Assembly: GCA_020026195.1 (NCBI GenBank)
Contig: JAHHQW010000052.1
Span: 1 to 16,560, forward strand
Reading direction: 5' to 3'
DNA length: 16,560 nucleotides
Source of the DNA: Prevotella sp.
Lineage (GTDB): Bacteria; Bacteroidota; Bacteroidia; Bacteroidales; Bacteroidaceae
The notes beneath the pieces were generated by a model. The model saw only the letters and a program-made list of their open reading frames with translations, searched no databases and was not told the DNA's origin. The translations under genes were made by a program, and so were the position numbers. Every line of letters starts with the position of its first letter. The stretch's first letter is position 1. This document shows, one piece after another, positions 14,152 to 16,560 of this stretch.

Positions 14152-16209
14152 TTAAATATTTTCAGATAAATAATCTTTGTATAGAGCTTCCTGCGATCTG
14201 AAAGGAACATCGTCTATACCTTTGTTCATTAAGTTCAATCCACTACCATCTATTATTCTGCCCTGCATATTATCGCGCAATCCATATTCCACTATCCGTT
14301 TCAGTTCACCCTGTATTGCCTTGTCGTACACCGGCGTAACCACCTCTATGCGGTTATAAAGATTACGAGGCATCCAGTCGGCAGAACCCATGAAATATTT
14401 CTCATCACCTCCGTTGGCAAATATGAAGATTCTTGAATGTTCGAGGAAACGGTCAATAATACCCACAATCCTAATGTTTTCGCTTACATTGTCAATGTCA
14501 GTAATTATTGAGCAGTTTCCTCTTACTAATAGCTGAACATTCACTCCATTTCTGGAAGCCTCATACACTTTGTCTATTATAGAACGGTCTGTAATATGAT
14601 TGATTTTTATTTTTATATATGCAGGTTTGCCTGCGTTCTTATTCTTAATCTCATTATTTATCAGTTTGATAAACTTAGATTTCATGTCGTTAGGAGAAAC
14701 AAGAAGTTCATTGAACTTCACGGGAGCGTAAGGTTTTTCTATGAAATCAAAAACTTTAGAAATCTCCCTTACGATGTTATGATGTGCGGTCATCAGTATG
14801 CAGTCGGTATAAATCCTCGCATTACCCTCATGAAAATTACCGGTACTTATGCAGGCAATGTCGCCACCTCTTTTCATCTTGATGTACGTAATCTTAGAAT
14901 GCACCTTGAGTCCGTCCACTCCGAAGACAACGTTAATGCCCGCATCCTGCATAAGTTTCGACCAGTTGATGTTAGATACCTCGTCAAACCGCGCCATCAG
15001 TTCGATAACCACCGTAACCTTCTTGCCGTTTCTTGCAGCAGCTATCAGCGCCCTTATCACCTTAGACACACTTGCCAGCCTGTACAACGTAATCTTTATT
15101 TCAGATACAAGTTTGTTTGATGAGGCTTCCTGAAGCACCCTTATGAAACTGTCGAAACTATGATAAGGCACATGTATGAATCTGTCACGTTCCTGAATCT
15201 TTGATAATATACTGTCCGGTCCGGCAAGATCCTTTTTCAGTATAGGTTTATAAGGCTCATACTTCAGGTCCGTTCTTCCGCAGTCGGGAAAGTTCATAAG
15301 ATCTCTGTGATTCTGATACCTGCCGCTTTTCATGTGAGTATTCCAGCTGTCAAGTTCCAGTTTGCTCAGTACACGGTTCAGCAGGTCCTTAGGCATTTCT
15401 GCATCATGAACAATCCTCAGCGGTTCGCCATGCTTACGGCTCTTTATACCCTTAACTATTTTCTGAAGTTTACCATTGCGCGGGTCCTTGTCTATCTCCA
15501 TCTCCGCATCCTTAGTAAACTTAAATGCGTATGCCTCAAACTCATCATAACCCTGTCCCTGAAATACAAGAGGCAGACAAATCCTCACCACATCATCAAG
15601 ATACATTATGTAACTTTTCCCCTCGCTGTCAGGAAGTCTTACGAAACGTCCGCACAAATCTACCGGCAGTTCAATGTAAGCATAGTCGTAAGCAATTCTT
15701 GGAACAGAGCATTTCATTTTCACGGCAAGAAATATATTCTTATCCGCCTCCGCCTCAAAAGTCTTTATTGCCGAGAGAAGCACCGGAGTTATAAAGCCGT
15801 TGAGATTCTCTCTGTAATATCTGTATATAAAATCCTTCTTGTCATCTGTAAGCTGAGAATCACTGATAACAAAGATATTTTCATCCTCCAGCCTTTTGTG
15901 AATCTCCTTAATACAATTAGTATATTCCTGCGAGTATTCCTCGTAGAGATCCACTATTTTCCTTATTGTATCTTTAGCGTTCCTAACCTCAAGAGAGTTT
16001 CTTTTCTTTGTAGAATCAGCTATTCTGTTCAAGTAAGCCATCCTTACCCGAAAGAACTCATCAAGATTATTAGAGTAAATACCTAAGAACGACATTCGTT
16101 CCATCAGTGGAATATCCCCTCTTTTAGCCTCCTGTAATATTCGGTGATTGAAATACATCCAGCTAATGTCACGGTCAAGATAAAATTCTTTTTTATTTCT
16201 TTGTATCAT
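14152..16209 (-). CDS. ppk1: Polyphosphate kinase 1
   Basis: Reversibly polymerises the gamma-phosphate of ATP into inorganic polyphosphate at the inner face of the membrane. The 685-residue product has the four PPK1 domains: N (about 8-110, with DRDISWMYFNHRIL and IYSNNLDEFFRVRM), head (about 115-320), and two PLD-like C domains. C1 carries IKITLYRLA at 371-379, ELMARFDE at 403-410, the autophosphorylated His437 in GLKVHSKI, and STGNFHEGNARIYTD at 455-469. C2 carries His591 in RFLEHSRIFIF and MGSADWMPRNLYNR at 607-620. Small departures from the common pattern are VPY where many PPK1 proteins have HPY (347-349), and Met405 in the ARFDE motif. Start is ATG at 16209, just after a TAnnTTTG promoter. 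It is followed 7 bases later by ppx, forming a synthesis-degradation pair. Confidence 0.95.
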   Translation of the reverse strand: MIQRNKKEFYLDRDISWMYFNHRILQEAKRGDIPLMERMSFLGIYSNNLDEFFRVRMAYLNRIADSTKKRNSLEVRNAKDTIRKIVDLYEEYSQEYTNCIKEIHKRLEDENIFVISDSQLTDDKKDFIYRYYRENLNGFITPVLLSAIKTFEAEADKNIFLAVKMKCSVPRIAYDYAYIELPVDLCGRFVRLPDSEGKSYIMYLDDVVRICLPLVFQGQGYDEFEAYAFKFTKDAEMEIDKDPRNGKLQKIVKGIKSRKHGEPLRIVHDAEMPKDLLNRVLSKLELDSWNTHMKSGRYQNHRDLMNFPDCGRTDLKYEPYKPILKKDLAGPDSILSKIQERDRFIHVPYHSFDSFIRVLQEASSNKLVSEIKITLYRLASVSKVIRALIAAARNGKKVTVVIELMARFDEVSNINWSKLMQDAGINVVFGVDGLKVHSKITYIKMKRGGDIACISTGNFHEGNARIYTDCILMTAHHNIVREISKVFDFIEKPYAPVKFNELLVSPNDMKSKFIKLINNEIKNKNAGKPAYIKIKINHITDRSIIDKVYEASRNGVNVQLLVRGNCSIITDIDNVSENIRIVGIIDRFLEHSRIFIFANGGDEKYFMGSADWMPRNLYNRIEVVTPVYDKAIQGELKRIVEYGLRDNMQGRIIDGSGLNLMNKGIDDVPFRSQEALYKDYLSENI

Positions 16210-16230
16210 CTCTTAGTCTTAATTCCGCTG

Positions 16231-16238
16231 CAAATATA
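16231..16238 (-). promoter_or_regulatory. Bacteroidetes -7 box of the ppk1-ppx operon
   Basis: On the minus strand TATATTTG (16238-16231) matches TAnnTTTG perfectly and ends 21 bases before the ppk1 ATG. A clear TTTG at the -33 position is lacking: the nearest TTTG lies about 26 bases upstream of the -7 box rather than 19-21. Activity may depend on an activator or on the -7 box alone. Confidence 0.55.
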
Positions 16239-16560
16239 TAAATAGCATCGAATTAAAGCCATTACAAAAACATTAAGAAATTATTAAAATACGATTAATG
16301 CAAGAATCCTTAATGATAGAAAAGATAATTATCTGAAGGTCAATGTGCAATACCATGCTGTACGATTTCGTTGCAGAACAAATTATAAATAGTGTTAGAC
16401 GAACAGTTCGAGCCATTCCATAAATAACAGATGCTTTGTATAAGTGTTTTTCTTACTTCTTATTACAACTCTTTTTTGAACGTAAAACTGCTTTCTATTT
16501 CATAATATTGGCAAAGTTTCCTCATAATAACACATAAATGAGACGATAAATCAGAATTTA
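16239..16560. other. AT-rich region upstream of ppk1, no clear gene
   Basis: No convincing gene is visible. A minus-strand frame enters from the window edge and stays open for 32 codons to a TAA at 16465-16463. It could be the end of a gene lying to the right, but it contains no motif I recognise and may be chance. Two short perfect palindromes are present: AGATAATTATCT at 16323-16334 and CGAACAGTTCG at 16400-16410. Either could bind a regulator, but neither is supported further. Confidence 0.4.

Noticed and set aside
14145..14210. Upstream extension of ppx into the ppk1 3' end
   Set aside because: It would overlap ppk1 by 59 bases and adds a lysine- and isoleucine-rich stretch absent from Ppx proteins; the ATG at 14144 fits the spacing better.
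15307..16086. Plus-strand open frame of 259 codons opposite ppk1
   Set aside because: Entirely antisense to a strongly conserved ppk1 sequence and without recognisable motifs.
16463..16560. Possible C-terminal end of a minus-strand gene entering from the right edge
   Set aside because: Thirty-two open codons in AT-rich DNA are not rare, and the residues match no family I recognise.
1..16560. CRISPR array, tRNA, rRNA, insertion sequence, phage or defence genes
   Set aside because: Looked for on both strands; no spaced direct repeats, tRNA-like arms, transposase or integrase motifs were seen.

Overview
This window looks like an ordinary chromosomal segment of a Bacteroidales bacterium, most likely Prevotella or a close relative. 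The genus is inferred from protein style and gene order; no search was run. Support comes from AT-rich DNA, near-absence of Shine-Dalgarno sequences, promoters with the Bacteroidetes -7 box TAnnTTTG, a lysS-gpsA-pgi gene string, and a LysS of 577 residues with a C-terminal appendage.

There are three transcription blocks. (1) A plus-strand operon at 297-5139 holds lysS (lysyl-tRNA synthetase), gpsA (glycerol-3-phosphate dehydrogenase), pgi (glucose-6-phosphate isomerase) and a HAD phosphatase/phosphoglucomutase-like gene. It starts from a TAnnTTTG promoter at 235-266, and its genes are 18, 16 and 0 bases apart. (2) A seven-gene minus-strand operon runs from 12356 down to 5201: an NfeD protein, an SPFH/stomatin protein, a MalY/PatB-type C-S lyase, a WecB-family protein lacking key catalytic residues, a YdfG-type short-chain dehydrogenase, a UraA-type uracil permease and a secreted GH20 beta-N-acetylhexosaminidase. 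Gaps are 34 bases or less and the last two genes overlap by 4 bases. Blocks 1 and 2 converge on one bidirectional terminator at 5146-5184. (3) A minus-strand polyphosphate operon runs from 16209 to 13008: ppk1 then a short-form ppx with a 69-residue acidic tail. Its promoter has a perfect TAnnTTTG box at 16231-16238.

The only sizeable non-coding stretches are 12357-13007 and 16210-16560. The first contains a strong stem-loop terminator and further inverted repeats on the minus strand. These could be a long structured 3' UTR of ppk-ppx or a small RNA, and they overlap a 37-codon frame with a possible membrane segment. No tRNA, rRNA, CRISPR array, complete insertion sequence, phage gene or defence gene is visible.

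I found no clear new multi-gene system. The best leads are the catalytically altered WecB homologue, the structured element downstream of ppx, the acidic Ppx tail, the Asp-to-Ser change in the GH20 active-site region, and the HAD gene abutting pgi.
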